Below, in pieces: positions 19,461-28,350 of a stretch of 64,000 nt of DNA. The notes under the pieces are model-generated. The model searched no databases. It saw only the letters and a program-made list of their open reading frames with translations, and had not been told where the DNA came from. The stretch comes from Oligella sp050920755 (GTDB lineage Bacteria; Pseudomonadota; Gammaproteobacteria; Burkholderiales; Burkholderiaceae_B), in contig NZ_CP158480.1 of assembly GCF_050920755.1 (NCBI RefSeq), positions 1,612,001-1,676,000 on the forward strand. The letters are read 5' to 3'. Position 1 is the first letter of the stretch, and each line of letters starts with the position of its first letter. A program made the translations under genes and the position numbers.

Positions 19461-20189
19461 TTAATTACTCAAAGAATCCTGTAGTGCCGCATGGGCAAAT
19501 AATCGCTGCGCCGGCTTAGTCCATTGCACCTGCCCCTGCGCATCTAAATAACATACACCACTCACCAAATACTCAATCACCGCCGGATACAGTTGATGCT
19601 CAGTACTTAAGACACGCTCCGTTAAGCTTGCCTCATCATCACCGGTTAATACCGGCACCAGCGATTGCGCAATGGTCGGACCCGCATCAAGCTCAGGGGT
19701 AACAAAATGCACCGTACTGCCATGCACAGTACACCCTGCCTCCAGCGCTCGCTTATGGGTGTCCAAACCGGGAAATAAAGGCAATAATGAGGGGTGAATA
19801 TTAATCAGTTTAGCCATAAAATGGCTCACAAAAACATCCGTTAAAATACGCATAAATCCTGCTAAAATCACCCAATCCGGTTGATAAGCATCAATACGCT
19901 CCATCAAAGCCCGATCAAAAGCTAAGCGATCATGGTAGTCATGATGGGAAATTAATTCGGTAGCAATACCCTGCTCCTTGGCCCAGACCAAACCGGCGCT
20001 GTCGGCGCGATTAGCAATCACGGCCACCACCTCCATGTCTTGGCGGCCTTGAGCCATCCGCACAATCGACTCCATATTTGAACCGCGACCGGAAATTAAA
20101 ATCACAATGCGTTGAGGTTGAGATCCGATCGTCTCGGCAGCAGTCGTGCTTGGCTCGGATAAAGGCGTAGAATGAGTACTTAAGTTCAT
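19461..20189 (-). CDS. purN: Phosphoribosylglycinamide formyltransferase PurN
   Basis: Transfers formyl from 10-formyl-THF to GAR in purine synthesis. Family motifs: VILISGRGSNMESIV, LAGFMRILTDVFV, the catalytic stretch NIHPSLLPLFPGLDTHKRA, and HGSTVHFVTPELDAGP, which together hold the catalytic Asn, His and Asp. The ORF is 242 residues, with about 27 extra N-terminal residues rich in Ser and Thr before the conserved core compared with the roughly 212-residue E. coli enzyme. No internal ATG lies ahead of the core. Coupled to the downstream methyltransferase by a 1-base gap and divergent from ribF. Confidence 0.95.
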   Translation of the reverse strand: MNLSTHSTPLSEPSTTAAETIGSQPQRIVILISGRGSNMESIVRMAQGRQDMEVVAVIANRADSAGLVWAKEQGIATELISHHDYHDRLAFDRALMERIDAYQPDWVILAGFMRILTDVFVSHFMAKLINIHPSLLPLFPGLDTHKRALEAGCTVHGSTVHFVTPELDAGPTIAQSLVPVLTGDDEASLTERVLSTEHQLYPAVIEYLVSGVCYLDAQGQVQWTKPAQRLFAHAALQDSLSN

Positions 20190-20262
20190 AAATAATCACT
20201 AATAAAGTTGTGCGGAAAAACCTTCATTATAGCAAGCCCAAGGGTCGCTTCATGTTAAACTT

Positions 20263-21306
20263 ATGCCCGTGAAAAATACCATTATTCCCAGCTCATTTAG
20301 CCTAAATGCGGTCGACTATCCCGGCACCGCCTTAACCATAGGCAATTTTGACGGCGTCCATTGCGGCCACGCCGGCCTACTCTATCGTCTTAAAGAAGCT
20401 GCCCACAAACGCGGCTTAGCGATGGGGGTGATGACCTTTGCGCCGCATCCGCGCGAGTATTTTGCCCTGCTAAACAAACGGCCCGAGCTGATACCGACAC
20501 GCATCAGTACATTAAGAGATAAGATTTGCACCTTACGACTGCTAGGTGCGGACTTTGTTGCACTCAGCCATTTTACCGATACCCTGGCCCATACCTCGCC
20601 CAGCGCTTATATTGAAGAAATTCTGGTTAAGCAACTTAAGTTACACTATTTATTAGTGGGCAGAGATTTTCGTTTCGGTCATAAACGCGAAGGTGATATT
20701 GAGCTGCTCCGCACTTACGGTCAAAAGTATGGTTTTGAGGTTGAAACCATTGAAGAAGTCATTGACACACAGGGCATCCGCTATTCCAGCACAGAGTTAC
20801 GAAATGCCCTGTCCTTTGGTGATATCGCCTCAGCCAATCATTTTTTAGGCCGCCCATACAGCATCAGCGGTCGTGTTCAGCACGGCAAAAAACTGGGCCG
20901 CACCTTAGGTTACCCCACCTTGAATATCAAGGTAATGCCGCAATGCGCTATACGTTCGGGTATTTATGTGGTAAAGGTGCGTGGGCTTCTGCCCTCTACC
21001 AACAGCGAGGCCCCTCAAAGCGCATCGCAGCATTACTCGCCGCTTTACGAACTGACCGCCAATTACCCTGCTATACCTGGAATTGCCAGTTTGGGCGTTA
21101 GACCTACAGTGGACGAAAATGGCGAAGTACTGCTCGAAGTGCACCTAATAGATACAAAGATTGATGCATACGGTAAACTAGTAACAGTTGAGTTCCTGCA
21201 GCATGTGCGGGACGAAGAGAAATTCCCTAATTTAGAAACCTTAGTCAGTGCCATGAATCAAGACTTGGACACTGCTCGTGAATATTTTAATCAGCATGGA
21301 CTATAA
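20263..21306 (+). CDS. ribF: Bifunctional riboflavin kinase / FAD synthetase RibF
   Basis: Makes FMN and FAD from riboflavin. The N-terminal nucleotidyltransferase domain has TIGNFDGVHCGH (residue about 26) and FAPHPREYF; the C-terminal flavokinase domain has the Thr-Asn metal/ATP site in LGYPTLNI and the region PGIASLGVRPTV. It has 347 residues, slightly longer than E. coli RibF owing to an insert near residue 250. The last bases overlap the ileS start by 11 bp, giving the common ribF-ileS-lspA order. Confidence 0.96.
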   Translation: MPVKNTIIPSSFSLNAVDYPGTALTIGNFDGVHCGHAGLLYRLKEAAHKRGLAMGVMTFAPHPREYFALLNKRPELIPTRISTLRDKICTLRLLGADFVALSHFTDTLAHTSPSAYIEEILVKQLKLHYLLVGRDFRFGHKREGDIELLRTYGQKYGFEVETIEEVIDTQGIRYSSTELRNALSFGDIASANHFLGRPYSISGRVQHGKKLGRTLGYPTLNIKVMPQCAIRSGIYVVKVRGLLPSTNSEAPQSASQHYSPLYELTANYPAIPGIASLGVRPTVDENGEVLLEVHLIDTKIDAYGKLVTVEFLQHVRDEEKFPNLETLVSAMNQDLDTAREYFNQHGL

Positions 21307-24175
21307 AGATACATTAAACCTCCCGGAAACTCAGTTCCCCATGCGAGGTAATTTAGCAAAGCGCGAACCTGTTTGGGTCAAAGAATGGCAAGAAAAAAAG
21401 GTTTACGAAGCAATTCGTACCGCTTCAAAAGGCAGACCCAAATTTATTTTGCATGATGGCCCTCCCTATGCTAACGGCAGTATTCACATCGGTCACGCTG
21501 TTAATAAAATTTTAAAGGACATTATTCTCAAAAGCCGCAATATGGCCGGCTTTGATGCACCTTATGTACCGGGCTGGGACTGCCACGGTATGCCGATCGA
21601 AATTCAAATCGAAAAGAAATACGGCAAGAACTTACCCACCAAAGAAGTGATGGCTAAAGCGCGCGCCTATGCCTTGGAGCAAATCGACAATCAGCGCGAA
21701 GACTTTATTCGCTTAGGTGTGTTAGGTCAATGGGATAATCCTTATCTGACGCTTAACTACCAAAACGAAGCAGACGAAATCCGTGCCTTAGCCAAAATGA
21801 TCGACAAGGGTTATATTTTCCGTGGTCTAAAGCCCGTTAACTGGTGTTTTGATTGCGGTTCCGCCTTGGCAGAAGCGGAGGTTGAGTATCAGGATCGCGT
21901 GGATCCCACCGTGGATGTGGCCTTCCCTTTTGCGGAAAAAGACAAACTTGCCAAGGCTTTCGGTCTTGACAACATTGCAGATGGTGCCGTAGTCATCTGG
22001 ACCACCACTCCTTGGACCGTAGTCGCCAACCAAGCGCTTAATGTTCATCCCGAATTAGAGTATGTATTGGTCAAAGTCAGCCCTCGCCCGGCCAGCGGTG
22101 AATTATTACTACTGGCCAAGGAGCGTTACGAAGCCTGTCTCGAAGCTTATGGTTTAGAGGGCGAAGTAATTGCGACGTGTTTAGGTGCAGCGCTGGAGGG
22201 TATTGCTTTCAACCACCCATTAGCAACCATGGATGCCGGCTACAATCGCCTGTCCAAGGTAAATTTAGCCGATTATGTGACGGTTGATGCCGGTACCGGT
22301 ATTGTTCACTCCTCACCGGCTTATGGTGTAGAGGACTTTATCACGTGTAAGCAATACGGCATGAAGGATGATGAGATCCTCAATCCGGTGATGGGCAATG
22401 GTGTCTACGCAGATAGCTTAGCCCTTTTCAGTGGCATGAAAATCTGGGATGCCAACCCTAAAATCGTTGAGGCCTTACAAGCAGCCGGTAATTTACTTAA
22501 AACTGAAAAGCTAAAGCACAGCTATATGCATTGCTGGCGCCACAAGACACCGGTCATTTATCGTGCCACCAGTCAATGGTTCGCGGGTATGGACAAGACG
22601 CCAAATGACGGTGGCCGCACCTTACGTGAGGTCGCTTTAGAAGGTGTAGATAACACTAACTTCTATCCGGCTTGGGGACGTGCTCGTCTGCACAGCATGA
22701 TTGCCAACCGTCCTGACTGGACCCTATCACGTCAACGCCAATGGGGTGTGCCGATGGCCTTCTTTGTGCATAAGGAAACCGGTGAATTACACCCTCGCAC
22801 GGTCGAGTTATTAGAGGAAATTGCCAAGCTGGTCGAAAAAGAAGGCATTGAGGTTTGGCAATCCGTTAAGGTCACCGATTTCCTCGGTGAAGAAGCCGAC
22901 CAATATGAGAAAAATCGCGATACCCTAGACGTATGGTTTGACTCCGGTACCACTCACGCACATGTGATGGGCGGTCAAGACCATGACTTTAAGGGCTCAC
23001 ACGCCGATGACCTGCGCTGGCCGGCCGATCTTTATTTAGAGGGTTCGGATCAGCACCGCGGTTGGTTCCACTCCTCCTTATTGACCTCATCTATGTTGTA
23101 CGGTCGCCCACCTTATAACGGCCTCTTAACACACGGCTTTGTGGTGGACGGTAACGGTCGCAAAATGAGTAAGTCCTTGGGTAATGTCATTGCGCCCCAA
23201 CAGGTTTCCGATACCTTGGGTGCCGAAATTATCCGTTTATGGACAGCGGCAACCGACTACGCCAGTGAGTTATCGATTTCCGATCAGATTTTAAAACGCG
23301 TGGTTGAGAGCTATCGTCGTATTCGTAATACGCTCTGCTTCCTACTGGGCAACCTCAGTGATTTTGATGCTAATACCGATATGGTCGCCGTGGATCAGCT
23401 ACTTGAAGTGGATCGCTTTGCCATCGCTTCTGCGGCTAATATGCAAGACTATATTCAAAAGCTGTATGAAAAGTATGAATTCCATCCGGCCGTCCATCGC
23501 TTGCAAATTTATTGCTCAGAGGACTTAGGCGCCTTCTATCTGGATATTTTAAAGGACCGACTCTATACCACAGCCAAAGAGAGCGTAGCGCGCCGTTCAG
23601 CACAAACCGCGCTCTACTACATCACCATGACCTTGGTGAAATTAATGGCTCCTATCCTCTCCTTTACTTGCGAAGAGGCATGGACGGAGATGCGCCGTAC
23701 TTTCCTTAAAAATACGCCGCCGGCAGGTGGTTTAACCATCTTTACGGAGGTTTTTGAAACCCTACCGACCATTGAAGGTGCGGATGATTTATTGGCTAAA
23801 TGGGCACGTATTCTTGAGATTCGTGCGCAGCTCAATAAAAACTTGGAGGATGTACGTAGCGCGGGTAAAATCGGCTCAGCCTTACAGGCAGAGGTGGATG
23901 TTTACGCTAGCGGTCAGGACTATGCGTTGCTTAAGAGCTTAGGCGATGATCTGCGCTTTGTCTTTATCGTATCACGTGCAACACTGCATCAAGACGCTAC
24001 AGCGGATGCGGACAATGCCGAGCCGCGCTTTGAGATTGCGGCTTCCGATCACGTGAAGTGTGAGCGTTGCTGGCATTATCGTGAGGATGTAAATCAACAT
24101 CCTGAGCATCCGGGTATTTGCGGTCGTTGTATTGAAAACCTGACCACCGCAGGTGAGGAACGTCATTATGCCTAA
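21296..24175 (+). CDS. ileS: Isoleucyl-tRNA synthetase
   Basis: Class Ia synthetase charging tRNA-Ile. HIGH motif within PPYANGSIHIGHA (near residue 64), KMSKS motif within GRKMSKSLGN (near 622), a CP1 editing domain between them (WTTTPWTVVANQAL), and a C-terminal zinc finger CERCWHYRED...CGRC near 920. About 959 residues. The frame opens at a GTG (21278), but the ATG at 21296, giving MDYKDTLNLPETQFPMRG, matches the family N-terminus. Overlaps ribF at the start and lspA at the end. Confidence 0.96.
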   Translation: MDYKDTLNLPETQFPMRGNLAKREPVWVKEWQEKKVYEAIRTASKGRPKFILHDGPPYANGSIHIGHAVNKILKDIILKSRNMAGFDAPYVPGWDCHGMPIEIQIEKKYGKNLPTKEVMAKARAYALEQIDNQREDFIRLGVLGQWDNPYLTLNYQNEADEIRALAKMIDKGYIFRGLKPVNWCFDCGSALAEAEVEYQDRVDPTVDVAFPFAEKDKLAKAFGLDNIADGAVVIWTTTPWTVVANQALNVHPELEYVLVKVSPRPASGELLLLAKERYEACLEAYGLEGEVIATCLGAALEGIAFNHPLATMDAGYNRLSKVNLADYVTVDAGTGIVHSSPAYGVEDFITCKQYGMKDDEILNPVMGNGVYADSLALFSGMKIWDANPKIVEALQAAGNLLKTEKLKHSYMHCWRHKTPVIYRATSQWFAGMDKTPNDGGRTLREVALEGVDNTNFYPAWGRARLHSMIANRPDWTLSRQRQWGVPMAFFVHKETGELHPRTVELLEEIAKLVEKEGIEVWQSVKVTDFLGEEADQYEKNRDTLDVWFDSGTTHAHVMGGQDHDFKGSHADDLRWPADLYLEGSDQHRGWFHSSLLTSSMLYGRPPYNGLLTHGFVVDGNGRKMSKSLGNVIAPQQVSDTLGAEIIRLWTAATDYASELSISDQILKRVVESYRRIRNTLCFLLGNLSDFDANTDMVAVDQLLEVDRFAIASAANMQDYIQKLYEKYEFHPAVHRLQIYCSEDLGAFYLDILKDRLYTTAKESVARRSAQTALYYITMTLVKLMAPILSFTCEEAWTEMRRTFLKNTPPAGGLTIFTEVFETLPTIEGADDLLAKWARILEIRAQLNKNLEDVRSAGKIGSALQAEVDVYASGQDYALLKSLGDDLRFVFIVSRATLHQDATADADNAEPRFEIAASDHVKCERCWHYREDVNQHPEHPGICGRCIENLTTAGEERHYA

Positions 24176-24746
24176 GCAGGCACCATCCCAAGCGCCCAAG
24201 CTGTCGGCAGCGGTAACGTCGACAGCTTCGGCGCTTAGCTCCAAGCCAAAAGCAGCCTTTCCACTCAGTCGTTGGCTATTGATTGCGGCTGTCTTAATAG
24301 TGCTTGACCAAATCAGCAAATGGTATTTTGAACTGAATTTTCAGTTTGCCGAGCGTCTTAATGTCCTGCCTTTTTTTGATTTTATTTTGGTTTATAACAC
24401 CGGCGCAGCCTTTAGTTTTTTAGCGAATTATGGGGGTTGGCAACGCTGGTTCTTTGCCGCACTCAGTTTGATTGCCAGTGCGGTGATCATTTATTTACTG
24501 CGCCGCAATCCCGTTAAATTACTGTTTAATTTGGCTCTTACCTTGATTTTAGCGGGTGCTTTGGGTAATTTGATTGACCGCTTATTGCTTGGTCATGTCA
24601 TTGACTTTTTACTGTTTTACTGGGACGATCGCTACTTCCCGGCCTTTAATTTAGCCGATTGCTTTATTACTGTGGGTGCCGGCTTATTGATACTGGACGA
24701 ACTGCTACGTATCCGTCAAAACAAACACACAAATACCCAAGCGTAG
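24168..24746 (+). CDS. lspA: Lipoprotein signal peptidase LspA
   Basis: Inner-membrane aspartyl protease that removes signal peptides from diacylglyceryl-prolipoproteins. Four hydrophobic segments; catalytic Asp residues in NLIDRLL (near 134) and FNLADCF (near 161); also the motif VYNTGAAFSFL. About 192 residues: an Ala/Ser/Lys-rich 35-residue cytoplasmic leader precedes the first membrane helix. The ATG at 24168 overlaps the ileS stop and has AGGTGAGGA upstream at good spacing; an in-frame GTG at 24153 is less likely. Confidence 0.95.
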   Translation: MPKQAPSQAPKLSAAVTSTASALSSKPKAAFPLSRWLLIAAVLIVLDQISKWYFELNFQFAERLNVLPFFDFILVYNTGAAFSFLANYGGWQRWFFAALSLIASAVIIYLLRRNPVKLLFNLALTLILAGALGNLIDRLLLGHVIDFLLFYWDDRYFPAFNLADCFITVGAGLLILDELLRIRQNKHTNTQA

Positions 24747-24765
24747 TCTACGAGGAGAATTAAAA

Positions 24766-25968
24766 ATGGCACAGTTGCTGAGTGGAAAGCGAATCGTACT
24801 TGGTTTAAGCGGCGGCATCGCTTGTTATAAAAGTGCTGAGCTGACCCGACGCTTACAGGATCAGGGGGCGAGTATTCAGGTCGTGATGACGGATGCAGCT
24901 TGCGCTTTTATTACCCCAACCACCATGCAGGCCTTATCCGGCAACCACGTTTATAGAGAGACGCTGGATTCCACCATGGATAACAGCATGGCACACATTA
25001 ATTTAAGCCGCTCCGCCGATGCCATTTTAATTGCCCCCTGCACGGCTGATTTTATTGCTAAATTAGCTCATGGTATCGCCGATGACCTGCTCTCCACCTT
25101 ATGTTTAGCTAGAGGCAACTGCCCATTAATTATTGCCCCTGCCATGAACCGTGAGATGTGGGCTAATCCCGTCACCCAACGTAATATTCAAACCCTGCTC
25201 AATGACGGTATTGAGGTTTGGGGACCCGCTGAGGGTGAACAGGCTTGTGGTGAGATTGGCTCAGGCCGCATGCTTGAGGTGCCGGAACTGGTTGAAGAAG
25301 CCATTATGTTTTTCAGCCCTAAATTGCTTAAAGGTTTAAATATTTTAATGACTGCCGGACCTACCGAGGAAGCCATTGATCCGGTACGCGTTATCACTAA
25401 TCGCTCCTCAGGTAAAACCGGTTATGCCATTGCCACTGCAGCACGTCGAGCCGGCGCAAAAGTTACTTTAGTCTCCGGACCGACGGCATTGCCCCGTCCC
25501 TATGACGTGGACTTTATCAGCGTGCGCTCAGCGCGCGATATGTATCAGGCCGTGATGACTGAGGCTACTCAGCATGATATTTTTATCTCCGTAGCTGCGG
25601 TTGCTGATTGGTATATTAAAAACAGCAGCAACAGTAAAATCAAAAAAACCGCTGACGGCGGATTCCCGACCCTTGAGTTTGCACCCAATCCGGATATTAT
25701 TGCCTCCGTTGCCGCCATGACAAACGGCCCTTGGCCAATTGGCTTTGCCGCCGAGACGGATAATTTATATGAATACGCCGAAGCTAAGCGCCAACGTAAA
25801 AAGCTCCCCTTGGTGGTTGGCAATCTGGCTCATGAAGTCATGGATAAAGAGGCTACCCGCTTTATACTGTTTGATGACAAGGGAGCAACCGAGATGCCTG
25901 CAGCCTCCAAAGCACTCGCTGCTACCGCTCTGATTGCAGAAATCGCTCGTCGCTATCATTCAAGGTAA
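24766..25968 (+). CDS. coaBC: Phosphopantothenoylcysteine synthetase/decarboxylase CoaBC
   Basis: Bifunctional coenzyme A enzyme (400 residues). The N-terminal flavoprotein CoaC half (about 1-185) has LGLSGGIACYKSAEL, INLSRSADAILIAPCTADF and IIAPAMNREMW, plus the substrate-flap Cys in EQACGEIGSGRM. The C-terminal CoaB half (about 190-400) starts at LNILMTAGPTEEAIDPVRVITNRSSG-type sequence and ends with the synthetase region. GAGGAGA ribosome site. Next to dut, a widespread arrangement. Confidence 0.96.
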   Translation: MAQLLSGKRIVLGLSGGIACYKSAELTRRLQDQGASIQVVMTDAACAFITPTTMQALSGNHVYRETLDSTMDNSMAHINLSRSADAILIAPCTADFIAKLAHGIADDLLSTLCLARGNCPLIIAPAMNREMWANPVTQRNIQTLLNDGIEVWGPAEGEQACGEIGSGRMLEVPELVEEAIMFFSPKLLKGLNILMTAGPTEEAIDPVRVITNRSSGKTGYAIATAARRAGAKVTLVSGPTALPRPYDVDFISVRSARDMYQAVMTEATQHDIFISVAAVADWYIKNSSNSKIKKTADGGFPTLEFAPNPDIIASVAAMTNGPWPIGFAAETDNLYEYAEAKRQRKKLPLVVGNLAHEVMDKEATRFILFDDKGATEMPAASKALAATALIAEIARRYHSR

Positions 25969-25971
25969 AGA

Positions 25972-26472
25972 ATGCAAGAATACATTGATCTATTCTTGAA
26001 TTTCATTGCCGAGAATAAAGCTTGGGCACCGCCCTTGTTAGGTTTCGTGGCGTTTTTAGAATCGCTGTTTATGATCGGTTTGTTTGTACCTGCCACAGTG
26101 ATTTTAGTTGCCGCCGGGGCACTCATCGGTGCCGATGCACTGCCCTTTTGGCCGATTAGCATTGCAGCGACTATCGGTTGCTTTTTAGGCGATAATGTCT
26201 CCTACTATATCGGTCGCAAAGCCCGCTTCGGCCTACTGAATTCCGTAATTTATAAAAAGCATCGTAATCTTATCCTGCGTTCTCATTTATTATTTCGTAA
26301 GTTCGGCGTTTATGCGGTATTTTTCGGTCGTTTTCTCGGCCCCTTACGCTCCACGGTAGCAACGGTAGCCGGTATTTTACGGGTACCATTTTTTAAATTC
26401 CAAATTGCTAATTTCAGTTCTGCCGTCATATGGCCACCCCTGTATATGTTGCCGGGCATCGCCATTTTTTAG
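25972..26472 (+). CDS. DedA-family membrane protein, short (YabI-like)
   Basis: Inner-membrane protein of the DedA/SNARE-associated superfamily, members of which act in undecaprenyl-phosphate or phospholipid flipping and membrane homeostasis. Signature segments: FLESLFMIGLFVPATVI, IGCFLGDNVSYYIGRK and FFGRFLGPLRSTVATVAGIL. The closest pattern I know is E. coli YabI, including the WPPLYMLPGI stretch. The protein stops straight after that stretch at 166 residues, so the C-terminal membrane part of YabI-length members is absent, and only about 40 bp separate it from dut. Begins 4 bp after coaBC. Confidence 0.85.
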   Translation: MQEYIDLFLNFIAENKAWAPPLLGFVAFLESLFMIGLFVPATVILVAAGALIGADALPFWPISIAATIGCFLGDNVSYYIGRKARFGLLNSVIYKKHRNLILRSHLLFRKFGVYAVFFGRFLGPLRSTVATVAGILRVPFFKFQIANFSSAVIWPPLYMLPGIAIF

Positions 26473-26512
26473 ATTCAAAGCAATTAATTTACAATTAAAA
26501 TAGGTTTTAATC

Positions 26513-26959
26513 ATGTTAGTTAATCTGAAAATTTTAGATAAGCGCATGGAGGATCAACTGCCTCAATATGCAACTGCCGGTTCAGCCGGTCTGGACTTAC
26601 GTGCCTGCATTGATAAAGCCATTATCTTTGCACCGGGTCAAACCGAGTTAATCCCTACCGGTTTAGCCATTCATATAGATAATCCCGGCTATGCGGCAAT
26701 GATTTTACCGCGCTCGGGTTTAGGTCATAAGCATGGCATTGTTTTAGGTAATTTGGTTGGTCTAATTGATTCAGATTATCAGGGTGAATTAATGGTTTCC
26801 GTCTGGAACCGTGGTCAACAAAGCTTTACCCTTGAGCCAATGGAGCGTTTAGCGCAATTAGTCGTGGTGCCGGTGCATCAGGTACAATTCCGCATTGTGG
26901 ACGAATTTAATCAAAGCGATCGCGGAGCCGGCGGTTTTGGTAGCACCGGTAAAAACTAA
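26513..26959 (+). CDS. dut: Deoxyuridine 5'-triphosphate nucleotidohydrolase
   Basis: Hydrolyses dUTP to dUMP and pyrophosphate; active as a trimer. All five family motifs are present: AGSAGLDLRA, PRSGLGHKHGI, GLIDSDYQGELMVSVWN, RLAQLVVVPV and the C-terminal DRGAGGFGSTG. 148 residues, as usual. It follows dedA and coaBC on the same strand. Confidence 0.97.
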   Translation: MLVNLKILDKRMEDQLPQYATAGSAGLDLRACIDKAIIFAPGQTELIPTGLAIHIDNPGYAAMILPRSGLGHKHGIVLGNLVGLIDSDYQGELMVSVWNRGQQSFTLEPMERLAQLVVVPVHQVQFRIVDEFNQSDRGAGGFGSTGKN

Positions 26960-26981
26960 TCATAATAAATAAGGATCTCTG

Positions 26982-27995
26982 ATGAATAACTACAAAAGTC
27001 ATTTAATAAAAAGCTTTAACCTTGCCTGCTTGGGTTTAACATTAAGTTTGTCCAATAGCCTTGCCTTAGCCGATGAAGCGACGAATTATCCTGAAAAAGT
27101 AATTCACTTTGTGGTGCCCTATCCACCGGGTGGCCCCTTAGATGCAGCGGCGCGTCAATTAGGTGAGCGCATACAGGAAACGCTCGGACAAAATGTGATC
27201 GTTGAAAATAAAGCCGGTGCCGGCGGCAATGTGGGCTTAGCGAGCGTCGCCCAAGCGAAGCCCGACGGCTATACCCTAGGCATGGGTGCAGTTGCGACCA
27301 TGGCCATTAATCCATGGTTATATAAAAAAATGCCCTTTGATCCAAGCAAAGACTTTGCGCCGGTAATGCTACTGTCGAATGTGCCGAATGTACTGATTCT
27401 GAATAAGGATTTTTCCGCTGAGCATGAAATCAAAGATGTTAAAAGTTTAGTAGCTTACTTAAGTCAGCATGGTGATAAAGTTAACTACGGTTCCGGTGGC
27501 AATGGCAGCGCCGGTCATTTAGCGGGTGAATTATTTAAGCAGCGTGCCGGCGTGGATATGCTGCATATCCCTTACCAAGGTGCCAGCCCTGCTAAACTTG
27601 CGCTTTTAGCCAATCAAACACAAGTGATGTTTGACAATTTGGCCTCTGCATTACCACAGATTAAAGGTGGTGAGGTTGTGGCCTTAGCAGTAACGACCGC
27701 TGATCGTAGCAGCTTTTTAAAGGATGTACCGACCCTTGAAGAAGACGGCATTGATAATTTTGATATCTCCACCTGGTTCGGTGTCGTTAGCCCTGCCGGC
27801 ACGCCTGAAGCGATTGTTGAAAAGCTGAATAAAGCTTATGCCGAGGCGATGCAGGATCAACGTGTACAGACGCAAATGCGCAATATGGGTTCGGATTTAG
27901 AGCCCGGCACAGCGGCAGACTTTAGTAATTACGCTAAAAAGGAATTAGAAAAGTATAAAGAAGTGGTCGAAGCTGCCGGCATAGGCCTAGACTAA
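26982..27995 (+). CDS. Bug-family (TctC-like) periplasmic solute receptor
   Basis: Extracytoplasmic binding protein of the tripartite tricarboxylate transporter family, hugely expanded in Bordetella relatives. A signal peptide covers about residues 1-30 (hydrophobic core, ending ALA). The mature part begins with the hallmark VVPYPPGGPLDAAARQL, then VENKAGAGGNVG and KPDGYTLGMG, and later YGSGGNGSAGHLAGELF. No TctA/TctB membrane partners lie nearby, as is usual for orphan Bug receptors. The ligand cannot be predicted. It starts 22 bp after dut with an AAGGA-type ribosome site. Confidence 0.92.
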   Translation: MNNYKSHLIKSFNLACLGLTLSLSNSLALADEATNYPEKVIHFVVPYPPGGPLDAAARQLGERIQETLGQNVIVENKAGAGGNVGLASVAQAKPDGYTLGMGAVATMAINPWLYKKMPFDPSKDFAPVMLLSNVPNVLILNKDFSAEHEIKDVKSLVAYLSQHGDKVNYGSGGNGSAGHLAGELFKQRAGVDMLHIPYQGASPAKLALLANQTQVMFDNLASALPQIKGGEVVALAVTTADRSSFLKDVPTLEEDGIDNFDISTWFGVVSPAGTPEAIVEKLNKAYAEAMQDQRVQTQMRNMGSDLEPGTAADFSNYAKKELEKYKEVVEAAGIGLD

Positions 27996-28020
27996 GACAG
28001 CAGCAATCATTAAGTATTAA

Positions 28021-28045
28021 GGTCCCAAGCGTAAGCGATGGGACC
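28021..28045. terminator. Hairpin between Bug receptor and small acidic ORF
   Basis: GGTCCCA/TGGGACC stem with an 11-nt loop, 26 bp past the Bug receptor stop and 29 bp past the stop of the minus-strand small ORF. Position suits a bidirectional terminator, but T tracts are weak on both sides. Confidence 0.45.
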
Positions 28046-28073
28046 TCAATTAATTGATTAAGCACATTCGAGA

Positions 28074-28211
28074 TTAGATTTTACAAGACTCACACTCTAC
28101 CTCATCCTCAAGGATGGCCTCAGCATCTTGCTGATCGAGCTTCTCCTGATTTGATTTCTCAATTGCTTCAAAATCAATTTCATCTAAAAAATCAAAATCA
28201 TTATTTGCCAT
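28074..28211 (-). CDS. Small acidic protein with a C-terminal CxxC (45 residues)
   Basis: A short ORF read directly from the sequence. It encodes 45 residues starting MANNDFDFLDEIDFEAIEKS and ending VECESCKI. It is strongly acidic (Asp/Glu in about a third of positions), amphipathic in the middle, and ends with a CxxC pair two residues from the C-terminus. An AGGAG ribosome site precedes the ATG at good spacing, which is the main reason to believe it. A TATACT -10 box (28247-28252) and tandem repeats lie upstream. I do not recognise a family; a metal or redox site, or an adaptor role, would be guesses. Confidence 0.6.
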   Translation of the reverse strand: MANNDFDFLDEIDFEAIEKSNQEKLDQQDAEAILEDEVECESCKI

Positions 28212-28246
28212 AAAAGTAACTCCTACAATGTTCAATAAGTCCATTT

Positions 28247-28282
28247 AGTATAAGCCATTTATAGCAGTTATATAGCAGTTTA
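28247..28282 (-). promoter_or_regulatory. Candidate promoter with tandem repeat for the small acidic ORF
   Basis: On the minus strand a TATACT -10 box (28252-28247) has no good -35 hexamer. Two copies of AACTGCTAT, 11 bp apart (plus-strand positions about 28261 and 28272), occupy the -35 region. Helical-phase spacing suggests a regulator site, but this is inference. Confidence 0.35.
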
Positions 28283-28313
28283 GCGATAGTCATAGAGCGC
28301 GCTTTAAATAGAA

Positions 28314-28344
28314 AAGCCCTCATAACAAAACGCTATGAGGGCTT
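28314..28344 (-). terminator. Terminator of the tRNA-Met/tRNA-Arg unit
   Basis: An 11-bp stem (AAGCCCTCATA/TATGAGGGCTT) with a 9-nt loop and a TTTTC tail on the minus strand, 7 bp beyond the tRNA-Arg 3' end. Confidence 0.88.
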
Positions 28345-28350
28345 AAAATC

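Noticed and set aside
23972..24319. 115-codon minus-strand frame across the ileS-lspA junction
   Set aside because: Covers the overlap of two genes that are certain on the plus strand; no ribosome site.
28260..28282. Start of a CRISPR-like or satellite repeat
   Set aside because: Only two copies of a 9-10 bp unit with no spacers; treated as a possible operator.
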